In this document: one piece after another, positions 36,765 to 45,502 of the stretch | How the letters are laid out: every line of letters starts with the position of its first letter | Position numbering within the stretch: the stretch's first letter is position 1 | Assembly: GCA_963728495.1 (NCBI GenBank) | Contig: CAVSKI010000005.1 | Location: 1 to 64,000, forward strand | Direction of reading: 5' to 3' | Length of the DNA: 64,000 bases | Source: JACVRW01 sp963728495 | Lineage (GTDB): Bacteria; Actinomycetota; Thermoleophilia; Solirubrobacterales; Thermoleophilaceae | Made by a program: the position numbers and the translations under genes | The notes under the pieces: model-generated | Told to the model about the DNA's origin: nothing | The model's input: the letters and a program-made list of their open reading frames with translations, nothing else | Database searches by the model: none

Positions 36765-37787
36765 AGGGCCGCGCGCTCCAGCACGTCGATCTCCTCGAGC
36801 GCGTGGCCCGCGCCGAGCACCACGCAGCTGAGCGGATCGTCGGCGATCGCCACCGGCACGTGCGTCTCGAACTGCAGGCGCTCGGCGAAGCCGCGCAGCA
36901 GCGCGCCGCCGCCGGCCAGGAGGATGCCGCGCCGAGTGAGGTCGGCGGCCAGCTCCGGTGGGGTGTTCTCGAGGGCGTCCTTTACCGACTCGATGATCTC
37001 GCCCACCAGCGGCTCCAGCGCGTCGCGCATCTCGGCGCTGGTGACCTGCGCCTCGCGCGGCAGTCCGCTCGCCGGATCGCGTCCGCGCACCTGGAAGGTG
37101 GTCTCACTCTCGTCGGGCCGCACGCCACCGACCTCGACCTTGACCGCCTCCGAGGTGGTCTCCCCCACCGCCAGGCGGTGATGGCGGCGGATGTAGCTCG
37201 GCCCCCGCCTCGTCGAAGTCGTAGCCACCGAGGCGCAGCGAGCGGGAAACCACGATCCCGCCGAGTGAGATCACGGCCACCTCGCTGGTGCCGCCGCCGA
37301 TGTCCACCACGACGTTGGCGATCGGGTCCGCGATCGGTAGCCCGGCGCCGATAGCCGCGGCCATCGGCTCCTCGATCAGCGTGACCGAGCGGGCGCCGGC
37401 GGACAGGCAGGCCTCCTCGAGCGCGCGCCGCTCGACGTCGGTGATGCCCGAGGGCGCGCACATCACCAGGCGGGGGTGGGCAAACCGCGACCGGTGCACG
37501 CGGCCGATGAAGTGGCGCAGCATCGCCTCGGTGGTCTCGAAGTCGGTGATCACTCCGTGGCGCAGCGGCCGAACGGCCGAGATCGAGGCCGGCGTGCGGC
37601 CGATCATGCGCTGCGCCTCCTCGCCCACCGCGTGCACCTCCTCGGTGTGCGTGTCCACCGCCACCACCGACGGCTCGGAAACGCGGATGCCCTCACCGCG
37701 CAGATAGACCAGCGTGTTGGCGGTACCCAGGTCGATGGCGATATCGCGCCCCCCGAAGCGGGCGCGATTGCGCCGGCGCCGCGTCAT
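36761..37787 (-). CDS. mreB: Rod shape-determining protein MreB, one frameshift
   Basis: ATG 37787 (TGATG overlap with the response-regulator stop). GRDIAIDLGTANTLVYLRGE, EPSVVAVDTHTEEVHAVGEE and VDIGGGTSEVAVISLGGIVV are the phosphate-1 and phosphate-2 ATP-binding motifs of the actin fold. IEEPMAAAIGAGLPI lies between them. After GGYDFDEAG the frame breaks in a G/C run near 37200. The rest continues one frame over: SYIRRHHRLAVGETTSEAVK, LTRRGILLAGGGALLRGFAE and PLSCVVLGAGHALEEID. Repaired length ~343. It forms filaments that guide cell-wall synthesis. mreB is usually followed by mreC; here it follows a two-component system, so it could be an MreB/Mbl paralogue. Confidence 0.85.
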
Positions 37788-38431
37788 CAGGACCGCAGGA
37801 ACGTCAGGACCGCGAGCACGCGGCGGTGGTCTTCTGAGGCGGGCACGAGTCCCAGTTTCCCGAAGATCGAGGTCACGTGCTTCTCAACGGCCCGCTCGGT
37901 CACCACCATCTGCTCGGCGATCGCCGTGTTCGAGCGGCCCTCGGCCATCAGCTCAAGCGCCTCCCGCTCGCGCGGCGTGAGCTCGTCGAGCGGGTCCTCG
38001 CGGCGAGCGCGGCCGACCAGCTGGGCCACCACCTCGGGATCGAGCGCCGAGCCGCCCTCGGCCACCCGTACGACCGAGTCGACGAAGCGATCCACATCGG
38101 CCACGCGGTCCTTGAGCAGGTAGCCCACGCCGCCGGCGGTGTCTCCGACCAGCTCGAGCGCGTAGCCCTCCTCCACGTACTGCGAAAGAACGAGCACGCC
38201 GGTGTCGGGGTACTTCGCGCGGATCTCGAGGGCGGCGCGCAGGCCGTCGTCGGTGTTGGTGGGCGGCATCCGGATGTCCACCACCGCCACATCGGGCTTG
38301 TGGGCGTTGACCTTGCGCATCAGGTCCTCGGCGTCGCCGGCCTGGCCCACCACCTCGAATCCGCTCTCCTCGAGCAGGCGCACCACTCCCTCGCGCAGGA
38401 GCACCGAGTCGTCGGCCACCACTACCCGCAC
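37787..38431 (-). CDS. NarL/FixJ-type response regulator
   Basis: 214 residues. The receiver domain has the acidic pair DD (VVVADDSVLLREGVVRLLEE), the phospho-acceptor Asp in VAVVDIRMPPTNTDDGLRAA, and VLVLSQYVEEGYALELV plus GYLLKDRVADVDRF with the conserved Lys. The C-terminus is a LuxR-type HTH (ELTPREREALELMAEGRSNT, AIAEQMVVTERAVEKHVTSI). It is cognate to the histidine kinase encoded upstream, with which it overlaps by 10 nt, and overlaps mreB downstream. Target promoters are unknown. Confidence 0.9.
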   Translation of the reverse strand: MRVVVADDSVLLREGVVRLLEESGFEVVGQAGDAEDLMRKVNAHKPDVAVVDIRMPPTNTDDGLRAALEIRAKYPDTGVLVLSQYVEEGYALELVGDTAGGVGYLLKDRVADVDRFVDSVVRVAEGGSALDPEVVAQLVGRARREDPLDELTPREREALELMAEGRSNTAIAEQMVVTERAVEKHVTSIFGKLGLVPASEDHRRVLAVLTFLRS

Positions 38432-40170
38432 GGGATCCTCGCGGTGATCGTGGTCCCGCGCCCGCGCTCGGAGTCGACCTCCAGGCGCCCCTCGATCACG
38501 GCCAAGCGGTCCGCCAGCCCGCGAAGCCCCGTGCCCTGCTCGGGGTCGGCGCCGCCCACCCCGTCATCGGTCACCTCTACCACCAAGCGGCCATTATCGC
38601 GCCCGATGTCCACCACGGCGTGGCTGGCCTCGGCGTACTTGGCCACGTTGGTGAGCGCCTCGGAGACCACGTAGTAGGCGGCCAGCTCGACCGCCTCGGG
38701 CAGCCGCTCGCCGGGCAGGGCGGCCACCTCGACCGGCACGGGCGCGCGCCGCGCCAGCGTCTCGAGCGCCGTGTCGAGGCCGCGATCGCTGAGAACCGCG
38801 GGGTGGATGCCGCGGGCGAGCTCGCGCAACTCCTCCAGCGCGGCGTCGAGCTCCTGGCTTGCTCCGCGCAGCAGCCCCTCCGCGGCGTCGGGCTCGTCGC
38901 GCAGCTTGTCGCGCGCCATGCGCAGGTTCAGCGCCATCGAAACCAGGCGCTGCTGGGCGCCGTCGTGGAGGTCGCGCTCCAAGCGCCGGCGCTCCTCGAG
39001 CCCGATACGCAGCATGCGCTCGCGCGAGGAGCGCAGCTCGCCCACCTTTGCTCGCAGCTCGGCGTCCAGGCGCTCGTTCTTCAGCGCCAGCGCCGCGGCG
39101 GCGCCGACCGCGCGCACGTGATCCCCGGCGTCACGCAGGGCGGCGTCGTAGACGATGGCGGCCACGCAGTCGCCCTCGCGCTCGACCTTGGTCACAGCGC
39201 GTCCCGAGCCCTCCTCGGGCAGCTCGAAGCGCCGGCCTTCGGCGTCGACAAAACGCTTGTCCTCGGGAAGCCAGTAGACGAGCTCGAGCGATGGGTCTCC
39301 GAGCCCCTTGGCCAGCGAGTCGCGCAGCTCGCCGGGGTCGGGCGCCTCGCCTAGCCGAGCGATCAGCTCCCCCACCGCGCCGGTCTGGAACATCCGCGCT
39401 CTCACGAAGGAGGCCAGGAACAGGTAGGGCATGAACGCCAGCGGGAGCATCGACAGCGTGACCGTCACGCCCTCGGCCTCGCCGCCCTTCGACGTCGACT
39501 GCAACAGCAGCGTGGCGATCAGCGTGATCATCAATACGACGCCCGCCCCGTAGATGGGGCCGTAGAGCCGGCGCTCCGGAGCCGATGCCCGCCGCCAGCG
39601 CCGGATGAGGTTCACCAGTGTCAACACCACCAGCAGGAGGCCGATGGCGTTGACCACCAGGCTGATGACGTCCACGAGCGTCTCGTTGCTCCAGATGAGC
39701 AGCGGATTCGAGGGGCAGTCGGCACATTCGAAGTCCCGGGCGGGCTCGATCAGGACGAACATCGCCGGCACCACGCCAGCGGTCAGCGCGTAGGTCGTGG
39801 CCACGATCCGCCGTTCGCCCCTGGTCTGCAGCCTTCCGCTGGGGGCCGCCAGAAGCATGTGAACCGCCGTGGCGAAGTAGACCGAGCCGAAGGCGCTTCC
39901 GAGCGCGAACAGCAGCGGGATGTCCGAGAGGCCGAGCCCGGCGAGCAGCCAGGCGAACCCCGTCGCGGCCATCAGCATGCCCACGCGGTTGTCGGGGCGG
40001 CGCGACCACGCGAAGAGCCCCGCGCCGATGAAGCCCCAGCCGATGACCAGTCCGAACGGGCCCATGACGTGGGGCGCGAAGTCGCTTGTCAGGATCAGCG
40101 CGAGGTCGATCACGCCGAATACGAATCCGGCTGCGGCCAGGCACCAGAGGGCGCGGCGCAGGGAGGTCAC
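38422..40170 (-). CDS. Membrane sensor histidine kinase, NarX/DesK class
   Basis: 582 residues. Seven or so N-terminal membrane helices (RRALWCLAAAGFVFGVIDLA through TLSMLPLAFMPYLFLASFVR), a GAF-like or linker region (~290-370), then the dimerisation helix with the phosphorylated His in RRRLERDLHDGAQQRLVSMA. The HATPase domain has N-box EALTNVAKYAEASHAVVDIG and G-boxes EVTDDGVGGADPEQGTGLRG, RGRGTTITARIP. It autophosphorylates and passes phosphate to the adjacent NarL-type regulator. A CxxC (ECADCPSN) in an external loop might sense redox or metal; that is speculative. A lone receiver gene lies 7 nt upstream. Confidence 0.88.
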   Translation of the reverse strand: MTSLRRALWCLAAAGFVFGVIDLALILTSDFAPHVMGPFGLVIGWGFIGAGLFAWSRRPDNRVGMLMAATGFAWLLAGLGLSDIPLLFALGSAFGSVYFATAVHMLLAAPSGRLQTRGERRIVATTYALTAGVVPAMFVLIEPARDFECADCPSNPLLIWSNETLVDVISLVVNAIGLLLVVLTLVNLIRRWRRASAPERRLYGPIYGAGVVLMITLIATLLLQSTSKGGEAEGVTVTLSMLPLAFMPYLFLASFVRARMFQTGAVGELIARLGEAPDPGELRDSLAKGLGDPSLELVYWLPEDKRFVDAEGRRFELPEEGSGRAVTKVEREGDCVAAIVYDAALRDAGDHVRAVGAAAALALKNERLDAELRAKVGELRSSRERMLRIGLEERRRLERDLHDGAQQRLVSMALNLRMARDKLRDEPDAAEGLLRGASQELDAALEELRELARGIHPAVLSDRGLDTALETLARRAPVPVEVAALPGERLPEAVELAAYYVVSEALTNVAKYAEASHAVVDIGRDNGRLVVEVTDDGVGGADPEQGTGLRGLADRLAVIEGRLEVDSERGRGTTITARIPCG

Positions 40171-40177
40171 AGGGCGA

Positions 40178-40522
40178 TCATAAGAGCGCCTCCAGCGTCG
40201 CTCCAGAAAGCTCCGACTTGGGGATGAAGCCGCGCACGCCGCTCAGGACGCCGATGTCCTCCAGGTCGCGGCTCGAAGTCAGGATGATCGCGGGGTTGGC
40301 GCCGTTGGCCTCGGCCAGGCGCGCCGCCACCTCGGGTCCGTCGATGTCGGGGAGCTGCACGTCGAGCAGGACGAGATCGGGCCGCAGCTCGCGCACCGCC
40401 TCGAGCGCCGCGCGGCCGTCCGCGGCCTCGCCCACCACCACGTACCCCTCGCACTCGAGCAGCATACGAGCGCTGGCCCGGAAGCTCGGGTGATCGTCGA
40501 CGATGAGGACGGAGGTGGCCAT
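40178..40522 (-). CDS. Stand-alone receiver-domain response regulator
   Basis: 114 residues, receiver only. SVLIVDDHPSFRASARMLLE gives the acidic pair, LRPDLVLLDVQLPDIDGPEV the phospho-Asp, AIILTSSRDL the Thr/Ser switch and GFIPKSELSG the conserved Lys. There is no DNA-binding domain; the stop comes directly after the last helix. It lies 7 nt upstream of the kinase gene and may be a phosphate sink or a CheY-like partner in the same relay. Confidence 0.8.
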   Translation of the reverse strand: MATSVLIVDDHPSFRASARMLLECEGYVVVGEAADGRAALEAVRELRPDLVLLDVQLPDIDGPEVAARLAEANGANPAIILTSSRDLEDIGVLSGVRGFIPKSELSGATLEALL

Positions 40523-40615
40523 GCCAACGTGATTGTGGCTGCAACCGGCATTATCGCCAATACGGATAGCCGCACTGCGGGATGGCTTTGCACGGCACTC
40601 CTATCATCCGCCGCC

Positions 40616-41302
40616 ATGGAGGGCGCCACCGAACCCCTCGCCGCGCCGCCGGCCGAGCTTCCGCCCGAGCTGCGCGGGCCGCCGCCCCCGCGCCGCGGCG
40701 GACCCATTGCGCTGCTGCGCTTCATGCGCCGCAACGGGATGCTCAACGCCAGGTACCTGCGCGTGGTCCTGCGGCTTGGCCTGTGGAAGCTTCGCCTCGG
40801 GCGCCGGCTCAAGCTCGACGGGCTCGCCTTCATCGGTCCGGGCTGCCGCTTGGAGGTGGGCCGCGACGCCGTGCTGGAGCTGGGCCGCTGGTCGTGGATC
40901 GGCCACGGCTGCAAGATCCGCTGCCACGAGGGCGCCGTTTCGGTCGGCGCCAAGAGCGTGATGGGCCAGGAGTGCACGATCTCCGCCTTCCAGCACGTGT
41001 CGATCGGGCGCGAGTGCGTGATCGCCGATCGGGTGATGATGATCGACTTCGACCACGGCATGGCCGAGGTGGAGCGGCCGATCCGCGAGCAGGGCATCTA
41101 CAAGCGCGACGTGCGGGTGGGCAACAACGTCTGGATCGGCTACGGCGCGTGTGTGCTGCGCGGATGCACGGTGGGCGACAACGCGGTGATCGGGGCCAAC
41201 GCGGTGGTGGCCGCCGACGTGGACCCGAACGCCGTGGTCGGCGGAGTGCCCGCCCGACTCATTCGCATGCGCGAGGCGCCGCGCCGCATGCGCTTCGAGT
41301 AG
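40616..41302 (+). CDS. Hexapeptide-repeat (LbH) acyltransferase
   Basis: 228 residues from ATG 40616; a TATCAT box ends 8 nt upstream, suggesting a leaderless transcript. A proline-rich N-terminal ~40 residues is followed by a basic helix and then left-handed β-helix repeats (GLAFIGPGCRLEVGRDAVLE, SVGAKSVMGQECTISAFQHV, VRVGNNVWIGYGACVLRGCT, VGDNAVIGANAVVAADVDPN). VIADRVMMIDFDHGMAEVER carries the likely catalytic His (DHG), and NAVVGGVPARLIR ends the domain. Family members O-acetylate sugars or cell-envelope glycans; the acceptor here is unknown. Confidence 0.8.
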   Translation: MEGATEPLAAPPAELPPELRGPPPPRRGGPIALLRFMRRNGMLNARYLRVVLRLGLWKLRLGRRLKLDGLAFIGPGCRLEVGRDAVLELGRWSWIGHGCKIRCHEGAVSVGAKSVMGQECTISAFQHVSIGRECVIADRVMMIDFDHGMAEVERPIREQGIYKRDVRVGNNVWIGYGACVLRGCTVGDNAVIGANAVVAADVDPNAVVGGVPARLIRMREAPRRMRFE

Positions 41303-41313
41303 CCGATCAGGGC

Positions 41314-43236
41314 TCAGAAGCCGATCGCGGCCTTCAGGATCTCCTCCAGCGAGCCGGGCTCAACACCGTACTCGCGCTCGTACGCCCGGCTCGAGGTCTC
41401 GTCGAAGAGCGCCAGCACAAGCTCCTCGCGCGAGGATCCGTACTTACAGGCCGCCCGGTCGAGCGCCTCGAGCGCCGCCTGCTCGATCGAGCCCTCCACT
41501 CCGCCCACCGAACGGCGCTCGCGATCCTGGCAGGGGTCGGCGATCTCCACCGGCTCGGCGCGCAGGTCGTTGTCGGCCACGGCGTAGCCCACCGGAACGG
41601 CGATCGCGGCCAGCAACGCCAGCCCCAGCGCCCCGGCCTGCAGGCCCCGGCGGGCGCTCAGCACCATGTGGCCCTGGCGACGTCGCAGCCGGGGCAACAG
41701 CGCCAGGGCCGCCAGCAGCGCCAGGGCCCCGGTCAATGCGAAGGCGGGGCTGAAGGCAGCATCGACCGCGGCCAGCACCACATCGTCGAGATCGCCCTCC
41801 AGGCGCGAGAGCTCGCGGCGCACCTGCCCGGGGTTGTTGCGTCCGCCGAGGCGTCCCTCCAGGTCGGCGAGCAGGTCGCTGCCCACGTCGGTGCCGAGCT
41901 CCTGTTCGAGATTGCGCAGGCCCTCGGCCAGATCCGGGCCGTAGCGGTCCTCCAGACCCTCCAGCTGTTCGATCACCTCGTCGGCGTCCAGGCCGAGTGT
42001 GCTCTCGATCTGGCCGAGCAGGTCGTCGGAGCTGCTCTCCTCGCGCAGCTGATCCTCGAGCCGGTCGAGGCGGCTGAGGAAGTCGCGGTCCTGGCGCGCG
42101 ACCCGCAGGCGCTCGCGCTCCATCGCACCCGCCAGCGCGTCGCGCGGGTCCTCGGACTCGATCTCGGCAAACAGCCGGGGCGCCAGCTCAATCTTGTCCG
42201 TAGGCGGCAGCGCGGCGTCGAGCACCAGCGCGGTTCCACGCTCCCGCGCCAGATCGACCTGCGAGTCGAGCTGCGCGGCCACGATCGGCGCGAGCGCGAT
42301 CAGGGTTAGCGTGATCCCCGCGTGGCGCAGCGAGAGCAGCGCCGCAGATTGTCCGCGGGTGCGTTCGGGCAGCAGCTCGCCGGCCAGCGCGGGGAAGGCC
42401 ATGCCGATCCCGACCCCGGCCAGCAGCTGGGGAACGATCGTCCACAGCACCGACGCCTCGGGCAGCAGCGCCAGGCAGCTGATGCCGCCGGCCACGAGAA
42501 GGCAGCCTCCAACCGCGCGCGTGGACGCAGCCCCGCGAAGGAACGATCCCGCGATCGCCGCCAGCGGCAGCACGCTCACCGCCGCCGCCGCGGCCAGCGG
42601 CTCGACGCTCCAGCCGCTGATGAGGAGCAGCACCAGCAGGAACACGAGCGCGGTGAGCGCGCCGGAGAGCAGGGCGAGCGCGAGGCCGGCCAGCAGGTCC
42701 TTGGGCGGCCGCGGCAGCGACTCGCGCACGGTCGCGATGTGACTGGCCATCAGAGCGGGCGCGGCGGCGAGCGCGATCGGCGCCTGCACGATGAAGATCG
42801 CCCGCCAGTCGAAGGCCTCGGTGAGCACCCCGCCGAGCGCCGGCCCGGCCGCGGTCCCGGCCACCGCAGCGCCAACCCAGAGCCGGCGGCCCGCTCCGCC
42901 GCCGTCCAGCGCGTCGAAGGCGGCGGCCAGCAGCGCGGCGCCGCCCATCGCCTGCAGCGCGCGCATCACGAGCAGCAGCTCGAGCGAGCCGGCGCTGGCG
43001 CAGCCGATCGAGGCCGCGGTGAACAGCAGGGCTCCGGCCGCGCCGGTGGCACGTCCGTGCAGCGCCGCCGATATCGGCAGGCCAATCGCGAGCACGCCGG
43101 TGTAGACCGCGAGCACCGCGGCCACACCCTCGACCGTGGTATCCAGCTCGAGCAGGAGCTGAGGCAACGCGAGCGTCACGACCGCCGCGTCGGCCAGGAC
43201 AAGCCCCGCTGCAAGGGCGATCAGGGCACGCTTCAC
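41314..43236 (-). CDS. MFS transporter with a large charged insertion near the C-terminus
   Basis: 640 residues. Residues 1-350 are a DHA2-like MFS core (LALPQLLLELDTTVEGVAAV, VYTGVLAIGLPISAALHGRA, VLTEAFDWRAIFIVQAPIAL, LLAGVGIGMAFPALAGELLP). After helix ~11 comes a ~170-residue hydrophilic helical region (RVARQDRDFLSRLDRLEDQL, EQLEGLEDRYGPDLAEGLRN). Then two more membrane helices appear (FALTGALALLAALALLPRLR, GALGLALLAAIAVPVGYAVA) and a C-terminal domain with two cysteines (ADPCQDRER, DRAACKYGSSREELVLALFD). The insertion is unusual for MFS and may face the cell surface. Substrate unknown. Confidence 0.75.
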   Translation of the reverse strand: MKRALIALAAGLVLADAAVVTLALPQLLLELDTTVEGVAAVLAVYTGVLAIGLPISAALHGRATGAAGALLFTAASIGCASAGSLELLLVMRALQAMGGAALLAAAFDALDGGGAGRRLWVGAAVAGTAAGPALGGVLTEAFDWRAIFIVQAPIALAAAPALMASHIATVRESLPRPPKDLLAGLALALLSGALTALVFLLVLLLISGWSVEPLAAAAAVSVLPLAAIAGSFLRGAASTRAVGGCLLVAGGISCLALLPEASVLWTIVPQLLAGVGIGMAFPALAGELLPERTRGQSAALLSLRHAGITLTLIALAPIVAAQLDSQVDLARERGTALVLDAALPPTDKIELAPRLFAEIESEDPRDALAGAMERERLRVARQDRDFLSRLDRLEDQLREESSSDDLLGQIESTLGLDADEVIEQLEGLEDRYGPDLAEGLRNLEQELGTDVGSDLLADLEGRLGGRNNPGQVRRELSRLEGDLDDVVLAAVDAAFSPAFALTGALALLAALALLPRLRRRQGHMVLSARRGLQAGALGLALLAAIAVPVGYAVADNDLRAEPVEIADPCQDRERRSVGGVEGSIEQAALEALDRAACKYGSSREELVLALFDETSSRAYEREYGVEPGSLEEILKAAIGF

Positions 43237-43266
43237 CCCATCTGTTGTAGCGGACGCGCCCTCGGG

Positions 43267-44154
43267 CTACGTGCTTTCGGCGTGGGCCTTCCGCAGCTGA
43301 CGCTCGGGTGCGATGCGCACGACGTTCCAGACCAGCCCCATTCGCTCCAGGGCGCGAATGGTCAGACCACCGGGATCGAGCTCGCCGCGGCGGAGGCCGT
43401 GGAAGGCGGAGGTGGGAAAGGCGTGGTGGTTGTTGTGCCAGGACTCGCCGAACGTGGCCAGCGAGAGCCAGCCGACGTTGGTCGACTCGTCGTCGGTGTC
43501 GAAGCGGCGGCGCCCGAAGTAGTGACAGATCGAGTTGATGCTGAAGGTGGCGTGGTGCAGCAGGAAGATGCGCAGCAGCCCACCCCACACCAGCGTCAGG
43601 AAGGCCCCCGTGAGGGTGCCCTTGACCGCCAGCCCGATCAGGAAGGGGAGTACCAGGCTGGCCGCGATCAGCGGTCTCTCGGCGCGGTCGATGAACCGGA
43701 TGCCGCGATCCCGCAAGAGGTCGGCCCCGTAGCGGCGCCGGTCCGCCTGGCCGACGGTGGTGAACAGCCAGCCCAGGTGGGCGTGCCAGAGGCCCTTCGC
43801 CGCTCCGAGAACGCCCGGTCCGCCGCCGTGGGGGGTGTGCGGGTCACCGTCTTCGTCGGCGAAGTCGTGGTGCTTGCGATGGTCGGTCACCCACTTGATC
43901 ACCGATCCCTCCACAGCAAGCGTTCCGCACACGGCGAGCGTGTAGCGCACAGCGGGGTAGGTCTGGAAGGCGCGGTGGGTGAGCAGCCTGTGAAACCCGA
44001 CCGTGATGCCCAGGCAGGTGACGGCGTACCCCACTGCGAGAAGGGCAAGGTCCACCGGCTCGACGAGGCGGTTCCAGAACAACACACAGGCAAGCACGAC
44101 CGCGAGCGGAGGCAGCACCAGCGCGAGCAGATTGACGACTCGCTTAGCGGCCAT
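43267..44154 (-). CDS. Acyl-CoA/fatty-acid Δ9-type desaturase
   Basis: 295 residues with four membrane helices and the three histidine boxes of integral-membrane desaturases: GFHRLLTHRAFQ (HxxxxH), WVTDHRKHHDFADEDGDPHT (HxxHH) and FGESWHNNHHAFPTSAFHGL (HxxHH), plus ICHYFG. They bind a di-iron centre that introduces a cis double bond into acyl chains using O2. ATG 44154 overlaps the preceding stop (TGATG), so it is coupled to the DUF2294 and STAS genes. It would adjust membrane fluidity. Confidence 0.88.
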   Translation of the reverse strand: MAAKRVVNLLALVLPPLAVVLACVLFWNRLVEPVDLALLAVGYAVTCLGITVGFHRLLTHRAFQTYPAVRYTLAVCGTLAVEGSVIKWVTDHRKHHDFADEDGDPHTPHGGGPGVLGAAKGLWHAHLGWLFTTVGQADRRRYGADLLRDRGIRFIDRAERPLIAASLVLPFLIGLAVKGTLTGAFLTLVWGGLLRIFLLHHATFSINSICHYFGRRRFDTDDESTNVGWLSLATFGESWHNNHHAFPTSAFHGLRRGELDPGGLTIRALERMGLVWNVVRIAPERQLRKAHAEST

Positions 44155-44501
44155 CAGGGCTCCTGATCCTCGAGCAGAAAGAGCTCGAAGGAGACGCGGG
44201 ACTCGGGATTGATGCTGCTGCGGTGGCTGAGCACCCGACGGCCGAGAGCGCGCTCGGCAACGCGGAGGACCTCGTCGTTCATCCCGTCGTGAAACGTCTC
44301 GGGGAAACGCATTGTCCGAGCCCCCGTCAGGCCGCCGTGAAGGACGGTGATGACGTGCTCCCCGTAGTGCAGACTCTGGGCCTCGGCCGGCGCGCGACCG
44401 TAGTGACCGCGAAAGACGTCCACCACCGCGTCGGAGAGCTCGGCCAACCGATCACTCGCGATCTGGTTGGTGGCCGGCAGTTCGGCGGTCGTCTGTGACA
44501 T
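44154..44501 (-). CDS. DUF2294-family protein, copy 1
   Basis: About 115 residues starting at the internal ATG (MSQTTAELPATNQIASDRLA). ATG 44528 is an alternative that would overlap the STAS gene by 16 nt. AVVDVFRGHYGRAPAEAQSL, HVITVLHGGLTGARTMRF and VLRVAERALGRRVLSHRSSI match the DUF2294 family; the second copy at 45014-45388 has the same plan. The biochemical role is unknown. Its stop overlaps the desaturase start. Confidence 0.7.
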   Translation of the reverse strand: MSQTTAELPATNQIASDRLAELSDAVVDVFRGHYGRAPAEAQSLHYGEHVITVLHGGLTGARTMRFPETFHDGMNDEVLRVAERALGRRVLSHRSSINPESRVSFELFLLEDQEP

Positions 44502-44512
44502 GCCCACGCGGA

Positions 44513-44893
44513 TCACGCTTCTGCCCATGCGGTCTCGCGCGCGTATGTGGCGCTGCCTGTTGCCGGTGGGAGGTCGAAGGTCTCCAATTCGCCGGCCGTT
44601 CCGGTCAATGTCAACAGCCTGTCGACCTCGCGGGAGCCGCGCACGACCATGAGGCGCCGGCCGTCGGGCCGGGCGCGGGCGGCGGCGTCGGCTATCACGC
44701 GCACGCCGCCAGGGCCGATGAAGCTCAGGGCCCGCAGGTCGAGCACGACCTTCGATGCCTGGAGCTGCGCCGCCTGGAGCGTGGCCTCCAGCTGAGGGGC
44801 CGCGCCGAAATCGAGGTCACCGGCCACGCGGACCCAGGCCGCGCCGACTCCGCTGTCGCTCCAACGGCAGGAAAAGGGAATGGTGTAAGACAC
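44513..44893 (-). CDS. STAS-domain protein (anti-sigma-antagonist-like)
   Basis: 126 residues. AAWVRVAGDLDFGAAPQLEA, KVVLDLRALSFIGPGGVRVI and RRLMVVRGSREVDRLLTLTG show the STAS fold. The loop that normally carries the phosphorylatable serine (usual 'DSSG') reads GPGG here, so classic control by an RsbW-type kinase is unlikely. STAS proteins bind anti-sigma kinases or act as input modules. It lies between two DUF2294 genes and upstream of a desaturase, suggesting a small stress or envelope module. Confidence 0.75.
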   Translation of the reverse strand: MSYTIPFSCRWSDSGVGAAWVRVAGDLDFGAAPQLEATLQAAQLQASKVVLDLRALSFIGPGGVRVIADAAARARPDGRRLMVVRGSREVDRLLTLTGTAGELETFDLPPATGSATYARETAWAEA

Positions 44894-45013
44894 GTCGACC
44901 TCCGGGTCGCTTCCAGCAATCGGCGAACTCGGAAGTCAGGTGGTGATGCCGGCGCGTGGGGCCGACCGCACAGTGCTGCCCTCGCCAGGCAGAGTACCCC
45001 AAGGAGCGGAGCG

Positions 45014-45388
45014 TTAACCGTCGACTAGGTCGGTTGGCGCCAGAACGAAAACCTCGCACATCATGTCGGGATGCTGCTGGTTGCCGCTCATGAACCCGAT
45101 CACCTGGCGCCCGGTCGCGTTCTCTATCACGGCCTCGAAGCGCTCCCGCATGAGCTCTTGGAACTCCATGCGCTGCTCGATGACCGCGGACCCGCGCCCA
45201 CCCTCGAGCAGGGTTTCCTCCACCCGGGTGAAGCCCCCCCGCAGCACGCACACGACGAGGTCGTCCTGGTAATAGGACTTCGCGCGTGTCGGTCCGCGAC
45301 CGTAGAAATCCTTTAGCAGCCCGACTATTCCATCCGAAATGGCCGTGAGTACGTCTCCGTGTTCGCGACCTGTGGAACGAAGCTCCAC
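45014..45388 (-). CDS. DUF2294-family protein, copy 2
   Basis: 124 residues from GTG 45388 (VELRSTGREHGDVLTAISDG). IVGLLKDFYGRGPTRAKSYY, QDDLVVCVLRGGFTRVEETL and ERFEAVIENATGRQVIGFMS, then DMMCEVFVLAP, align with copy 1 and the DUF2294 family. A longer in-frame extension to 45823 would run antisense through the MMPL gene and is unlikely to be translated. Function unknown. It starts ~115 nt from the divergent MMPL transporter. Confidence 0.7.
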   Translation of the reverse strand: MELRSTGREHGDVLTAISDGIVGLLKDFYGRGPTRAKSYYQDDLVVCVLRGGFTRVEETLLEGGRGSAVIEQRMEFQELMRERFEAVIENATGRQVIGFMSGNQQHPDMMCEVFVLAPTDLVDG

Positions 45389-45398
45389 GCGGCCAAAT

Positions 45399-45440
45399 GA
45401 TAACCCCGGGCTCGCTGCGCAGGCAAACGGTGTGGTTATC
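45399..45440. promoter_or_regulatory. GATAACC/GGTTATC inverted repeat between divergent genes
   Basis: Perfect 7-bp arms GATAACC (45399-45405) and GGTTATC (45434-45440), separated by 28 nt, lie in the 114-nt gap between the DUF2294 gene and the MMPL gene. They could bind a dimeric regulator or be chance; there is no further support. Confidence 0.3.
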
Positions 45441-45502
45441 CGCACTGGATAAATCGAGCAGGCCCCCTGGGAAGCCGCTCGCGGGAGGCAGAAGCTGCAG
45501 GC

